From Anaerolineales bacterium (GTDB lineage Bacteria > Chloroflexota > Anaerolineae > Anaerolineales > Villigracilaceae), in NCBI GenBank assembly GCA_016789305.1, contig JAEURJ010000007.1:124001-188000 (forward strand): a stretch of DNA of 64,000 bases. The letters run 5' to 3'. Below the pieces are notes generated by a model. That model was not told where the DNA came from. It did not search any database and saw nothing but the letters and a program-made list of their open reading frames with translations. The position numbers were made by a program, and so were the translations under genes. Shown piece after piece: positions 25,885 through 34,742 of this stretch; the stretch's first letter is position 1; every line of letters begins with the position of its first letter.

Positions 25885-26696
25885 ACTGGCTGCTTGAGCC
25901 GCTTGCCTATCAATTCATGCAGCGCGGACTTCTTGCCTCTGTGATCGTCGGCGTGCTCTGCGCAGTGATGGGAACGTATGTTGTGCTGCGCGGCATGGCT
26001 TTTCTCGGTGATGCGATGGCGCATGCGATCCTGCCCGGGGTGGCTGTCGCTTATTTGTTTGGCGGCAACCTTCTGCTTGGAGCGGGAGCCGCAGCGATCC
26101 TCGTCGCGTTGAGTATCGGATTTTTTTCCCGCCAGGGCGATGTCAAGGAGGATACTGCGATTGGCATCCTGTTTGCGGCCGCGCTTTCTCTGGGCGTGGC
26201 GATGATCAGCACCATGCAAACCTATGCAGTGGATTTGAGTCACATCCTGTTTGGAAATGTGCTCGGGGTGAATTCATCCGATCTATGGATGATCGCGGTC
26301 ATCAGCCTGATCATTCTTTTGATGGTCGTGCTGTTTTACAAACCTTTCCTTGTGATTTCATTTGACCCGGTTCTCGCTGCGACCCTGCGCCTGCCAGCTG
26401 AACTACTGCGGAATCTCATGCTGGTGCTTTTAGCGCTTACGGTTGTGGTGTCACTGCAAACGGTGGGTGTCAGCCTTGCGGCGGCGATGCTCGTCACACC
26501 GGCCGCGACGGCATATTTACTGACCCGTAGACTCGGCCCGATGATGCTGGTTTCGGCCGCCATCGGGGCGTTCTCCTCCGTGATTGGTTTGTATCTAAGT
26601 TATTATTTCAATATTGTCTCCGGCTCGGCCATAGTACTAACGGCTACCGTACTGTTCCTACTTGGGTTCTTGTGGAAGCGTACGAAATCAATATAA
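25881..26696 (+). CDS. znuB: Metal ABC importer permease (ZnuB-like)
   Basis: A 271-residue permease of the ABC-3 family with about eight or nine membrane helices. VVLRGMAFLGDAMAHAILPG near the N-terminus is the family signature and VSLAAAMLVTPAATAYLL is the conserved later segment. It is the membrane channel of the importer; substrate choice lies mainly in the lipoprotein. The gene overlaps the ATPase gene and is last in the operon. The next gene starts 42 bp downstream after an AT-rich gap and is unrelated in function. Confidence 0.9.
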   Translation: MNWLLEPLAYQFMQRGLLASVIVGVLCAVMGTYVVLRGMAFLGDAMAHAILPGVAVAYLFGGNLLLGAGAAAILVALSIGFFSRQGDVKEDTAIGILFAAALSLGVAMISTMQTYAVDLSHILFGNVLGVNSSDLWMIAVISLIILLMVVLFYKPFLVISFDPVLAATLRLPAELLRNLMLVLLALTVVVSLQTVGVSLAAAMLVTPAATAYLLTRRLGPMMLVSAAIGAFSSVIGLYLSYYFNIVSGSAIVLTATVLFLLGFLWKRTKSI

Positions 26697-26738
26697 TAGC
26701 TTTATCGTTATCAATCAATTCATACAGGAGATTTAACC

Positions 26739-27179
26739 ATGGCACATATTGAAACTTCCATTAAAGTCAACGCGACCCCCGAGAAAATATTTTCATACGT
26801 TTCCAGCCTGGACAGCTTGAAGAACGAATACGTAGTCAGCGTTGAGGCGGATGGGCCGATCAAGCTTGGCACCAAGATCAAGACCAAGGTCAAAGCCGCG
26901 AACGGCGTGGAGAATGTCATTACCTCGGAAGTGATTGCTTTCGAGAAGAATAAATTGTTTGGCACCAAGACCTTCGCCGCCCCCCCTGCTTCTGATGTGA
27001 TCAGCACCTATGTCCTCGAGCCCGATGGCAGCGGCACAAAAGTCATTATGCAAACCGAAGCGACATTAATGCCGGCAGGTATGCCCTCCATGCCCGGCAT
27101 GGAAGATATGATCAAGAAGCAGATGATCGCCGGGTACGATACGGCATTGGCTGCCCTGAAGAAAAAGATCGAAGGATAA
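26739..27179 (+). CDS. CoxG-like SRPBCC (START-fold) protein
   Basis: A 146-residue SRPBCC-fold protein with the pattern INATPEKIFSYVSSL-like start seen in polyketide cyclase and CoxG families, here VNATPEKIFSYVSSL, and a late amphipathic helix MKQMIAGYDTALAAL-like. Such proteins bind hydrophobic ligands; CoxG anchors CO dehydrogenase, but no cox genes are near. GGAG lies before the ATG and a strong terminator follows, so it appears to be monocistronic. The ligand cannot be inferred. Confidence 0.78.
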   Translation: MAHIETSIKVNATPEKIFSYVSSLDSLKNEYVVSVEADGPIKLGTKIKTKVKAANGVENVITSEVIAFEKNKLFGTKTFAAPPASDVISTYVLEPDGSGTKVIMQTEATLMPAGMPSMPGMEDMIKKQMIAGYDTALAALKKKIEG

Positions 27180-27196
27180 TTCCTTTATCGGGTCCC

Positions 27197-27235
27197 AAAA
27201 CATCCCGCCGAGACTTCCCGGCGGGATGTTTTTTT
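27197..27235 (+). terminator. Strong terminator after CoxG-like gene
   Basis: ACATCCCGCCG pairs with CGGCGGGATGT, followed by a seven-T run. Confidence 0.92.
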
Positions 27236-27282
27236 GCCAACAGATTTAGAAATTTTTAATAACAAGCGGTAGAATACTGCCC

Positions 27283-28773
27283 ATGCGAAACAAAATCACT
27301 CAAATCATTTCTGCAATCCTTCTATTAGCCTTTATTCTTTCAGCTTGTTCGGCGATTGCACCGGCCCCGACGGAAACTCCCACGGTTACGCCGTCACCCA
27401 CGGCAACAGTTACCCCAATTCCCACGGCGACTTCCACACCAACAGCCACGCCAATTCCCGCTCCGGAACGGGCGACCTATACCTTGAACACGACCATTGA
27501 CTATGACGCCCACACCGTCACGGTTGATCAGACCATCGTATACCCCAATCACACCGGCGGACAGCTCAATGCGCTTGTGCTGGCGGTCGAGCCCAATCTT
27601 TGGGCTGGCGGCTTTACCCTTTCCGGCATCTCTCTTGATGGAACGCCGATCACAACTTATTCACTTGATGGCCAGCGTTTGAATATTGCATTGAGTTCTT
27701 TTTTTCAACCTGAACACGTGATGACGATTAATCTTCAATATTCGCTTGTTCTGCCATTTGCCGAACAGGCAGATCCCGCCGACTCAAGGCCGCGAATTTA
27801 TGGATACACCAAACGCCAAATGAACCTGACCAACTGGTATCCGTTCGTTGTGCCGTTTATCAATGGCGATTGGGTGTTGCATGAACCCTGGTATTATGGC
27901 GAACATCTTGTCTATGATGCGGCGGATTATGAAGTTAATTTGAAATTTGCAGACCCCGCCACTGCGCCTATTGTTGCGGCCAGCGGCGTACCAGAACCAC
28001 AAGCAGACTTTACCCGTTACACCATTACATCGGCGCGGGCCTTTGCGCTTGCGGCCAGCAGGGATTTCCAGGTTTCCACCACCCAAGTGGGAGATGTAAG
28101 TTTGTCCAGTTATTATTTCCCGTTGAGCAATGCTGCCGGTGACGCCGCGTTGAAAGCCAGTGCTGAAGCGCTTCAGCTTTACGGCCAAAAATATGGACCA
28201 TATCCGCACAAAACACTTGCCATCGTGATGGGTGATTTCAACGATGGAATGGAATATTCCGCCTTCTTTTATCTGGCTCGTGATTTTTACGGCGGCTTGT
28301 ATGACGGTACGCCTGCAAATTATCTCACCTTCGTTGCAGTTCACGAGACTTCGCATCAATGGTGGTTTGAACAAGTGGCGAACGATCAGGCGCAACAACC
28401 CTGGTTGGATGAAAGCCTTGCAACCTATTCCGAGCGTCTTTATTACGAAACCCTGCATCCCGATCTGGTTTCATGGTGGTGGATCTATCGCATCGATTAT
28501 TACAAGCCGCAGGGTTTTGTCGATACGCCAATTTATGATGGACAGGGCTTTCGTCCGTACACTAATGCGGCATATTTTGAAGGCGCCCACTTTCTAGAGG
28601 ACCTGCGTGTACGAATCGGTGATGAGGCCTTCTTTGCCTTCATTCAGGATTACCTTGCACAGGGAAAAGGAAAGATCGTCAATTCAGATGATTTCTTTCG
28701 CATCCTGAAGACCCACACTTCCACTGATTACTCCGACCTCGTACGTCAATATTTTCAAAATATCTATCAATGA
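27283..28773 (+). CDS. M1-family metallopeptidase lipoprotein, copy 1
   Basis: A 496-residue lipoprotein (LSACS lipobox) with a Pro/Thr spacer (about residues 27-62), an aminopeptidase-N-like beta domain and a gluzincin catalytic domain. The zinc site is H354-E-T-S-H358 with E377 in WLDESLATYSE, the HExxH-x18-E pattern of family M1. The usual exopeptidase GAMEN-like motif is not evident; MGDFNDGMEYSAFFYL occupies that place. TAGAAT at 27270-27275 ends 7 nt before the ATG, so the mRNA may be leaderless. A tandem paralog follows with a 4-bp overlap. Confidence 0.87.
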   Translation: MRNKITQIISAILLLAFILSACSAIAPAPTETPTVTPSPTATVTPIPTATSTPTATPIPAPERATYTLNTTIDYDAHTVTVDQTIVYPNHTGGQLNALVLAVEPNLWAGGFTLSGISLDGTPITTYSLDGQRLNIALSSFFQPEHVMTINLQYSLVLPFAEQADPADSRPRIYGYTKRQMNLTNWYPFVVPFINGDWVLHEPWYYGEHLVYDAADYEVNLKFADPATAPIVAASGVPEPQADFTRYTITSARAFALAASRDFQVSTTQVGDVSLSSYYFPLSNAAGDAALKASAEALQLYGQKYGPYPHKTLAIVMGDFNDGMEYSAFFYLARDFYGGLYDGTPANYLTFVAVHETSHQWWFEQVANDQAQQPWLDESLATYSERLYYETLHPDLVSWWWIYRIDYYKPQGFVDTPIYDGQGFRPYTNAAYFEGAHFLEDLRVRIGDEAFFAFIQDYLAQGKGKIVNSDDFFRILKTHTSTDYSDLVRQYFQNIYQ

Positions 28774-30365
28774 ATCATCGACGCTCGTTACGCGTCACTA
28801 CATTTATTTTGTTTGTGACGCTTCTATCCTCCTGCGCTACGCCGACGGAAGCGCCGCCTCAATTCCCGACCTTTGTGTTGGTGACTCAAGACCCGAACGC
28901 ATCGCCTACGCCGACACCTTTCCAGCCTTCCTCTGATGGGGTTTCTGTTCCCTCATTTACACCCGCGCCGCCAGTGACAGTAACTCTTCCATCGTCGTCA
29001 ACACCGCAGCCTACATTTACTCTCACTCCGCAGCCAACACAGACACCTGCTAATACGGTTCCGCCGCAACCGACAATCCCGCCTTCCAGTTCATCGCGAA
29101 CCAATTACATCATGTATGCCACGCTCGATTTTGAAGCCCATACTCTTTTGGTCGATGAAACCATCCGCTATTACAACACAACGGGCGCAGCTCTCTCTAA
29201 TATTGTTCTTTCCGTGCAGCCCAATCGGTTTGGAAGCAGTGTGTTTGTGTTGAATTCAGTCGTGCAGGATTCGGTGGCGTTGACCTCCTTTGATCTCAAC
29301 GGCCAACGCCTCACTTTAAACCTTCCGCAAGCCTTGCAGCCGAATGCCGCTACAACCTTGGTGTTGAGCTTCAAGCTCAACCTTCCTGCAAAATCTGGGG
29401 AAGGTCTCTTTGGCTATGACTTCAACCAGATCAACTTAATTGATTGGTATCCGCTCGTGGTTCCGTACAGCGGCGGATGGGTTCTGCATGACCCGATGCC
29501 ATTTGGCGAACACCTTGTTTATGATTCGTCTGATATCGAGTTGAATCTCAAAGTAGATGCGAGTGTGATCGTCGCCGCAAGCGCACCTTCGGATCAAAAT
29601 GGCGAATGGACACGCTATCGCTTGTATGGCGCGCGCGCGTTCACGTTATCAGCGAGTGACGAATTCCTCGTCACCGAATCAGCCGTCGGGTCGGTAAAGA
29701 TCCGCTCGTATTATTTCGATGGGTATAAAGCCGCAGGCGAATCCATTTTGTATTCGGCGGTGCAGGCGGTCAGTCTGTATTCCGCAAAGTTTGGGGATTA
29801 TCCGTATGAGACTCTTGCCATCGTTCAAGCCGATATTCATGACGGGCAGGAAACAGATGGATTGGTGTTTCTCGCCTCCGATTTTTATAGTCAATACGGC
29901 GGCGGCGCAAAAAATAATTTGACGACGATCGGTGTTCACGAGATCGCGCATCAATGGTGGTACGGGTTGGTGGGGAGTGACCAGGCGATGGAGCCGTGGC
30001 TGGATGAGGCAATGGCTGTTTACAGCGAACGGATCTTTTACGAATATAACTATCCACGTTATGGTGATTGGTGGTGGCAATTCCGTGTGGATTATTTTGG
30101 CCCAAGCGGCTATGTGGATTCGCCGATCTACAATTTTGGATCACAGCGGGCCTATGTCAATGCCGCGTATTTGAATGGCGCACATTTCATGGAAGACCTG
30201 CGCTTGCGAATGGGGGATGATGATTTCTTTCGCTTCTTGAAGGATTACGCAACGAAATATGCGCGGGGTCGTGCCACGAGCTATGATTTCTTCGCCACCG
30301 TGCGCGTCAATACCTCCGCGGATATCAGCGGGTTGATCGCTGAATATTTCTCAGGCTCTTATTAA
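28770..30365 (+). CDS. M1-family metallopeptidase lipoprotein, copy 2
   Basis: A 531-residue paralog of the preceding gene. It has the same lipoprotein start (LLSSCATP), a longer Pro/Thr/Ser-rich spacer (about residues 25-110), then the same beta and gluzincin domains. The zinc site is H390-E-I-A-H394 with E413 in WLDEAMAVYSE. The ATGA overlap with copy 1 indicates coupled translation. The two proteins differ most in spacer length, so they may sit at different heights above the membrane. Likely scavenging peptidases; substrates unknown. Confidence 0.87.
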   Translation: MNHRRSLRVTTFILFVTLLSSCATPTEAPPQFPTFVLVTQDPNASPTPTPFQPSSDGVSVPSFTPAPPVTVTLPSSSTPQPTFTLTPQPTQTPANTVPPQPTIPPSSSSRTNYIMYATLDFEAHTLLVDETIRYYNTTGAALSNIVLSVQPNRFGSSVFVLNSVVQDSVALTSFDLNGQRLTLNLPQALQPNAATTLVLSFKLNLPAKSGEGLFGYDFNQINLIDWYPLVVPYSGGWVLHDPMPFGEHLVYDSSDIELNLKVDASVIVAASAPSDQNGEWTRYRLYGARAFTLSASDEFLVTESAVGSVKIRSYYFDGYKAAGESILYSAVQAVSLYSAKFGDYPYETLAIVQADIHDGQETDGLVFLASDFYSQYGGGAKNNLTTIGVHEIAHQWWYGLVGSDQAMEPWLDEAMAVYSERIFYEYNYPRYGDWWWQFRVDYFGPSGYVDSPIYNFGSQRAYVNAAYLNGAHFMEDLRLRMGDDDFFRFLKDYATKYARGRATSYDFFATVRVNTSADISGLIAEYFSGSY

Positions 30366-30392
30366 TCTTATATAAGAATTTCCATCCTTTTA

Positions 30393-30429
30393 TTGACTCT
30401 CTTTAATTTGTAACTATAATGGTTACAAA
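30393..30429 (+). promoter_or_regulatory. Rrf2 gene promoter with operator across the -10 box
   Basis: A -35 TTGACT (30393-30398), a 16-bp spacer and a -10 TATAAT (30415-30420). A palindrome frames the -10 box: TTTGTAAC (30407-30414) and GTTACAAA (30422-30429). A regulator bound there would block RNA polymerase, so autorepression is likely. Confidence 0.82.
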
Positions 30430-30430
30430 T

Positions 30431-30859
30431 ATGAACACCAATCAACGCTTTGCCATTTCCGTTCATGCCTTGACCCTGCTTGCAGCAAATGCCGATCCGC
30501 TGACCTCCGAGGCAATTGCCAGCAGCGTGGGTACGAATCCTGTCGTGATCCGCCGTACGATGGCGAGTTTGCGCGAGCTGGACATTGTCGAATCAAAATC
30601 AGGCACAAATGGCGGTTGGAGCCTGGCACGGGAACCGAAAAAGATCGGTTTGTGTGAGGTGTACCGAAGTTTGGGTGAGGTAAATGTGCTGACAGTACAT
30701 GGTCATCCCAACAAGCTATGCTCAATTGGCGGGAATATCAGCGGTGTATTGCAATCTGTTTTTGATGATGCCCAATCTGAACTGGAAAAGGCTCTGGCTG
30801 GCTACACTGTTGCAGATATTTTGAAAGATGTACTTAAGAAGGCGAATGGATCGGCATGA
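30431..30859 (+). CDS. Rrf2-family transcriptional regulator
   Basis: A 142-residue Rrf2-type winged-helix regulator: RFAISVHALTLLA at the start, SSVGTNPVVIRR as the recognition helix and SGTNGGWSLAR as the wing. It has two Cys (C75 and C97) but not the three-Cys set that binds an iron-sulfur cluster, so it resembles YwnA-type members. I chose the ATG at 30431 because the promoter would start transcription near 30427, making the ATG at 30419 unusable. The mRNA would be nearly leaderless. It overlaps the next gene by 4 bp and probably controls the downstream genes. Confidence 0.86.
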   Translation: MNTNQRFAISVHALTLLAANADPLTSEAIASSVGTNPVVIRRTMASLRELDIVESKSGTNGGWSLAREPKKIGLCEVYRSLGEVNVLTVHGHPNKLCSIGGNISGVLQSVFDDAQSELEKALAGYTVADILKDVLKKANGSA

Positions 30860-31533
30860 ATCGCCCCTATGTATTTATCAACGTTGCCATGACAGCGGAT
30901 GGAAAGATCGACACCTTTGAACGAAACGGTGCTGCGATATCTTCAAGAAAAGATAAAGAACGCGTGGATCAATTGCGTGCCGCGGCGGATGGAATTCTCA
31001 TCGGGGGGAGGACGCTGCTCGAAGAATTACCCAAGCTCACGGTGAAGAATGAAGCGCTGCGTGAAGGGAGAGTCCAGCGCGGGCTTGCGCCGAATCCTGT
31101 AAAGATCGGCGTGGTTACCCGTGCGGATATTCCGCTTGACTCAGATTTTATTAAGGCGGGACCTGCACGGGTCGTAATATTTACAACATCACAGACATCT
31201 ATATCGCACGTCGAAGAATTGCGCGCAGCGGGTGTGGCAGTGTTTGTGGAGGATGCACCGCGTGTTGACTTGAATCAAATGTTGCTCACCTTGAAAAAGA
31301 TCGGCGTGGATCATTTGATGGTCGAGGGCGGCGGTACAATGAATTTTGAACTCATTCGGCTGGGCCTTGTGGACGAAGTGATGATGTATCTGGCTCCGAT
31401 GATCTTTGGCGGTGCGACCGCCCCGACGATGGCCGACAGCCTTGGCGTTCCGCGCGACGAGGCGGTGGAGTTGAAGTTAATGGAAGTTGAAAAATGGGAA
31501 GATGGCGGAGTCTTTCTGAGATATAAAATTTAG
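30856..31533 (+). CDS. RibD C-terminal-type pyrimidine phosphate reductase
   Basis: A 225-residue dihydrofolate-reductase-fold protein of the RibD C-terminal family. VFINVAMTADGKIDT, ADGILIGGRTLLEE and LMVEGGGTMNFELI match the stand-alone 2,5-diamino-6-ribosylamino-pyrimidinone phosphate reductases known best from archaea and fungi. These reduce the ring-opened GTP product in riboflavin synthesis with NADPH. No deaminase domain is attached, unlike usual bacterial RibD. The GTP cyclohydrolase II gene follows 47 bp downstream, which supports the pathway. It begins inside the Rrf2 stop (ATGA). Confidence 0.83.
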   Translation: MNRPYVFINVAMTADGKIDTFERNGAAISSRKDKERVDQLRAAADGILIGGRTLLEELPKLTVKNEALREGRVQRGLAPNPVKIGVVTRADIPLDSDFIKAGPARVVIFTTSQTSISHVEELRAAGVAVFVEDAPRVDLNQMLLTLKKIGVDHLMVEGGGTMNFELIRLGLVDEVMMYLAPMIFGGATAPTMADSLGVPRDEAVELKLMEVEKWEDGGVFLRYKI

Positions 31534-31580
31534 AGAAGGCGCAGTTGTTGAAAAAATAACTGGCATTGAATGAGGAAACC

Positions 31581-32339
31581 ATGACTACATTTACGCACGA
31601 ACAAATTCAATTGATACTGGACGAGAATTGCTGCCATGAATGCGAAGGCATGGGAGTGGACGGCGTTTGCGTGAAGATCGAAGCGATCGCTGAATTGCCT
31701 TCACGCTTTGGCGATTTTCATATCGTGGCATTTTCCAATAACAAGGATAACAAGGAACATGTCGCGATCATCAAGGGTGAAATTTTCGACAGCGAGGATG
31801 TTCCTGTTCGTTTGCATTCCGAATGTTTAACGGGCGATGTGATCGGATCGCTGCGCTGCGATTGCCGCGATCAGCTTGAAGCCGCGTTGAAAAAGATCGG
31901 CGAAATGGACAAGGGGATTGTGTTGTATCTGCGGCAGGAAGGCCGCGGCATCGGCCTCACCAACAAAGTCCGCGCATATAGCTTGCAGGATCAGGGACTT
32001 GATACCGTGGAAGCGAATCTTGCGCTTGGCTTCCGCGATGATGAACGCGATTATGCAGTGGCTGCGCACATGTTGCATTCGCTCAAAGTCAGGTCGATTC
32101 GGTTGATGACCAACAATCCGAAGAAGATCTCGCAGCTTGAACAATACGGCGTGAAGGTCAACGAGCGCATTCCGCATATTTTGCCGAGCAACGAGCACAA
32201 TCGTTTTTATCTTGAAACCAAGGCCGCCAAATCCGGTCACATGATCGATTTCCATGGCAAGGAACATTTGCCTGAACAAAGTGATGCGCCGATCATCGAA
32301 GGCATGCCTGAAGATCAGATCAAGTCGATTTATGACTAA
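31581..32339 (+). CDS. ribA: GTP cyclohydrolase II
   Basis: A 252-residue RibA protein without the DHBP synthase domain. Zinc ligands are in HSECLTGDVIGSLRCDC, and the catalytic and GTP-binding segments are YLRQEGRGIGL and TNNPKKISQLEQYGV. It opens the imidazole ring of GTP to start riboflavin synthesis. The first 25 residues include an extra Cys pair (CCHECEG) not usual in RibA. I chose the ATG at 31581 because TGAGGAAA precedes it; an upstream TTG is possible. It overlaps the next SDR gene by 8 bp. Confidence 0.92.
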   Translation: MTTFTHEQIQLILDENCCHECEGMGVDGVCVKIEAIAELPSRFGDFHIVAFSNNKDNKEHVAIIKGEIFDSEDVPVRLHSECLTGDVIGSLRCDCRDQLEAALKKIGEMDKGIVLYLRQEGRGIGLTNKVRAYSLQDQGLDTVEANLALGFRDDERDYAVAAHMLHSLKVRSIRLMTNNPKKISQLEQYGVKVNERIPHILPSNEHNRFYLETKAAKSGHMIDFHGKEHLPEQSDAPIIEGMPEDQIKSIYD

Positions 32340-33012
32340 CGCCTCGCCCAGAACCATCGTCATCACAGGCGGGACCGGCGTGCTGGGGACTCTTGTTGCA
32401 AAAACATTTGCAGCGCAGGGTCACAATATTGTATTGCTTGACCGCGATCAGACCAAGCTGGATTCTCTGATCCGCGGCTTGAACCTGCCCAAAGAAAGAC
32501 TCCACGCTCAGATCATTGACCTGCTCGATTCAAACGCGCTTCATGCATCGGCCGAAGCTGTTCATTCCAAATTTGGCAGCGTCCACGCTTTGATCCATCT
32601 TGTCGGCGGCTGGACGGGCGGCAAGACCATCCCTGAGTCTTCCAATAATGAACTTGAGTTCATGCTCAACCAACATGTGTGGACCACGTACAACCTGCTG
32701 CAATCTTTTGCTCCGCATATCGCCGCAAGCAGGTGGGGACGTGTGATCGTTGTATCCCAGCCTGTGACGATTAAACCCGCTGCCAAATCAGCATTGTATG
32801 CGGCGGCCAAGTCTGCGCAGGAAAGCCTGGTGTTGACATTGGCGGAGGAATACAAGGAAAGCGGATTGACCGCCAATGTGATCCACGTTAAGTCCATTGA
32901 TACAAAAGGTATGGGTAAAGGCACGTTGCCTGCGGAGATCGTCTCTGCCATGACCTATCTATTTTCCGAAGAAGCCGGCAAAGTGAACGGTGCAAGAATT
33001 CCGTTATACTAG
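32332..33012 (+). CDS. Short-chain dehydrogenase/reductase
   Basis: A 226-residue SDR. The Rossmann motif TGGTGVLG is at residues about 12-19 and the catalytic YxxxK is in ALYAAAKSAQ. The usual catalytic serine position reads VVSQPVT. The frame is open further upstream, but the ATG at 32332 overlaps the ribA stop and is the natural coupled start. Substrate unknown. It lies in a run of small metabolic genes (riboflavin, hydrolase, exporter) that are packed with almost no gaps. Confidence 0.84.
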   Translation: MTNASPRTIVITGGTGVLGTLVAKTFAAQGHNIVLLDRDQTKLDSLIRGLNLPKERLHAQIIDLLDSNALHASAEAVHSKFGSVHALIHLVGGWTGGKTIPESSNNELEFMLNQHVWTTYNLLQSFAPHIAASRWGRVIVVSQPVTIKPAAKSALYAAAKSAQESLVLTLAEEYKESGLTANVIHVKSIDTKGMGKGTLPAEIVSAMTYLFSEEAGKVNGARIPLY

Positions 33013-33016
33013 CGGG

Positions 33017-33880
33017 ATGCAAAGTCAATTCATAAAGACCAATAACATAAATCTGCATGTTGTGACCGACGGACCTGAAAACGGGACGCCGGTCATTTTA
33101 TTGCACGGATTCCCTGAATTCAATTATGGCTGGAGAAAACAGCTCCCAGCCTTGGTGGAGGCTGGGTATCGGGTCATCGTCCCGGACCAGCGCGGATATA
33201 ACCTTTCTGATAAGCCAAAGGGAATTTCATCCTACGATGTAAATATTCTTGCGCAGGATGTGATCGGTTTGTTCGATCATTTTGGGCTGGAGAAAACTTT
33301 TCTGGTTGGGCATGATTGGGGTGCAGTGGTCGCGTGGACGGTGGCGTTAAATCATCCGGGGCGGTTGAAGAAACTTGTCATTTTAAATGTTCCGCATCCC
33401 GATGTGATGACCGACTTCGTCTTGCACAATTCCGAGCAGCGTAAAAAATCCTGGTATGTCTTCTTCTTTCAGATCCCTTTGTTCGTTGAATGGATCCTTG
33501 GCCGAAATAACTTCCATAATATGGCGCGGATGCTGGTTGGATCGGGGCGCAAGAGCACATTCACACCTGGAGACTTGATTGAATATAAAAAAGCCTGGTC
33601 ACAACCTGGCGCGATGACCGGGATGTTGAATTGGTATCGTTCGGTGTTTCGTCGCGGCTTGCGTTATACGTTTGGGAAGAGATCTCCCGCACGGCGGGTG
33701 ACAGTCCCAACTTTGATGTTGTGGGGAAAACGGGATGTGGCACTCAGCGAAGAAATGGTTCAGCCTTCGATTGACTTGTGCGATGACGGAAAAGCCGTGC
33801 TCTTTGAAAAGTCCACGCATTGGGTGCAGCACGATGAAGCCGTTGCGGTGAATCAACATTTGATCGAGTTCCTGAGGTAG
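33017..33880 (+). CDS. Alpha/beta hydrolase, epoxide hydrolase-like
   Basis: A 287-residue alpha/beta hydrolase. The oxyanion motif HGFPEFNYGW and the nucleophile elbow VGHDWGAVVAW carry Asp as nucleophile, as in soluble epoxide hydrolases and haloalkane dehalogenases. LMLWGKRDVAL supplies the acid region and THWVQHDE the catalytic His. HGFPE and the following DQRGYNLSDKP favour an epoxide hydrolase. The ATG at 33017 lies 4 bp after the SDR stop; the frame opens slightly earlier inside that gene. Confidence 0.86.
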   Translation: MQSQFIKTNNINLHVVTDGPENGTPVILLHGFPEFNYGWRKQLPALVEAGYRVIVPDQRGYNLSDKPKGISSYDVNILAQDVIGLFDHFGLEKTFLVGHDWGAVVAWTVALNHPGRLKKLVILNVPHPDVMTDFVLHNSEQRKKSWYVFFFQIPLFVEWILGRNNFHNMARMLVGSGRKSTFTPGDLIEYKKAWSQPGAMTGMLNWYRSVFRRGLRYTFGKRSPARRVTVPTLMLWGKRDVALSEEMVQPSIDLCDDGKAVLFEKSTHWVQHDEAVAVNQHLIEFLR

Positions 33881-33883
33881 CCG

Positions 33884-34738
33884 ATGCCGATTGCTGCGCT
33901 TGTTTTGCTTTTTCTCTCTGCGTCCATGCATGCCACATGGAATTTTCTGCTGAAGAGTGCGGAGGAGAAGTTCGTTGCCATGGGCTGGCAGGTGATCTTG
34001 AGTGGATTATTTTCGACGGTTCTGATCTTCTTCACCGGTCTTCCCCCGCGTTCGATGTGGTTCTTCGCAGTCCTCAGCATGGCCTTGGAGGCGATCTACT
34101 TTATCCTGCTTTGTATTGCGTACAGCGACCATGATTTTTCACTTGTATATCCTATTGCACGCGGGGCGGCGCCTGCATTATTGGTGTTGTGGTCGGCGCT
34201 TTTCCTGCATGAGAAGTTAACCATTGGCGGATATATTGGTCTTGCTTTAATTACAGGCGGTATGATGGTCATCGGCGGGACCACGCTTTGGCAAAGTAAC
34301 GGAGAGAAACCGCATCTGCGCGGCATTCTTACCGCCTTATCGGTTGCATTGGTTATCTCGATTTACACATTTATTGACGGTACAGCCGTCAAGCACGGAC
34401 CTGCGTTGCCGTATGGACTGTCCATGTTTGTAATGGTTCCGTTCGTGACGACGCCGTATATCGCCAATCGATACGGCTGGAAATCGTTTCAAAATGTCTG
34501 GCAAAAGAATCGCGGATATTTATTGATCGGCGGTGTGCTGGGCTTGGTGGCATACATGCTGGCTTTGTTTGCATACACCTTTGCACCGTTGAGTTATTCG
34601 GGGGCGATTCGCGAGGTCAGTGCCGTGATCGGGGCGTTTCTGGGTTGGAGATTCTTGAAAGAGGAAATGGGCGGCGTGCGTGTGGTGGGGTCCGCGATTG
34701 TATTTGTGGGTGTGATGGTAATTGCGGTGTTTGGATGA
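33884..34738 (+). CDS. EamA/DMT-family transporter
   Basis: A 284-residue membrane protein with ten predicted helices in two EamA repeats. SASMHATWNFLLKSAEEK opens the first and PIARGAAPALLVLWSALFL closes it; YTFAPLSYSGAIREVSAVIGA lies in the second. DMT-family members export amino acids or related metabolites. No substrate can be read. The ATG is 3 bp after the hydrolase stop, so it ends the tightly packed unit that began with the Rrf2 gene. Confidence 0.87.
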   Translation: MPIAALVLLFLSASMHATWNFLLKSAEEKFVAMGWQVILSGLFSTVLIFFTGLPPRSMWFFAVLSMALEAIYFILLCIAYSDHDFSLVYPIARGAAPALLVLWSALFLHEKLTIGGYIGLALITGGMMVIGGTTLWQSNGEKPHLRGILTALSVALVISIYTFIDGTAVKHGPALPYGLSMFVMVPFVTTPYIANRYGWKSFQNVWQKNRGYLLIGGVLGLVAYMLALFAYTFAPLSYSGAIREVSAVIGAFLGWRFLKEEMGGVRVVGSAIVFVGVMVIAVFG

Positions 34739-34742
34739 TTTA

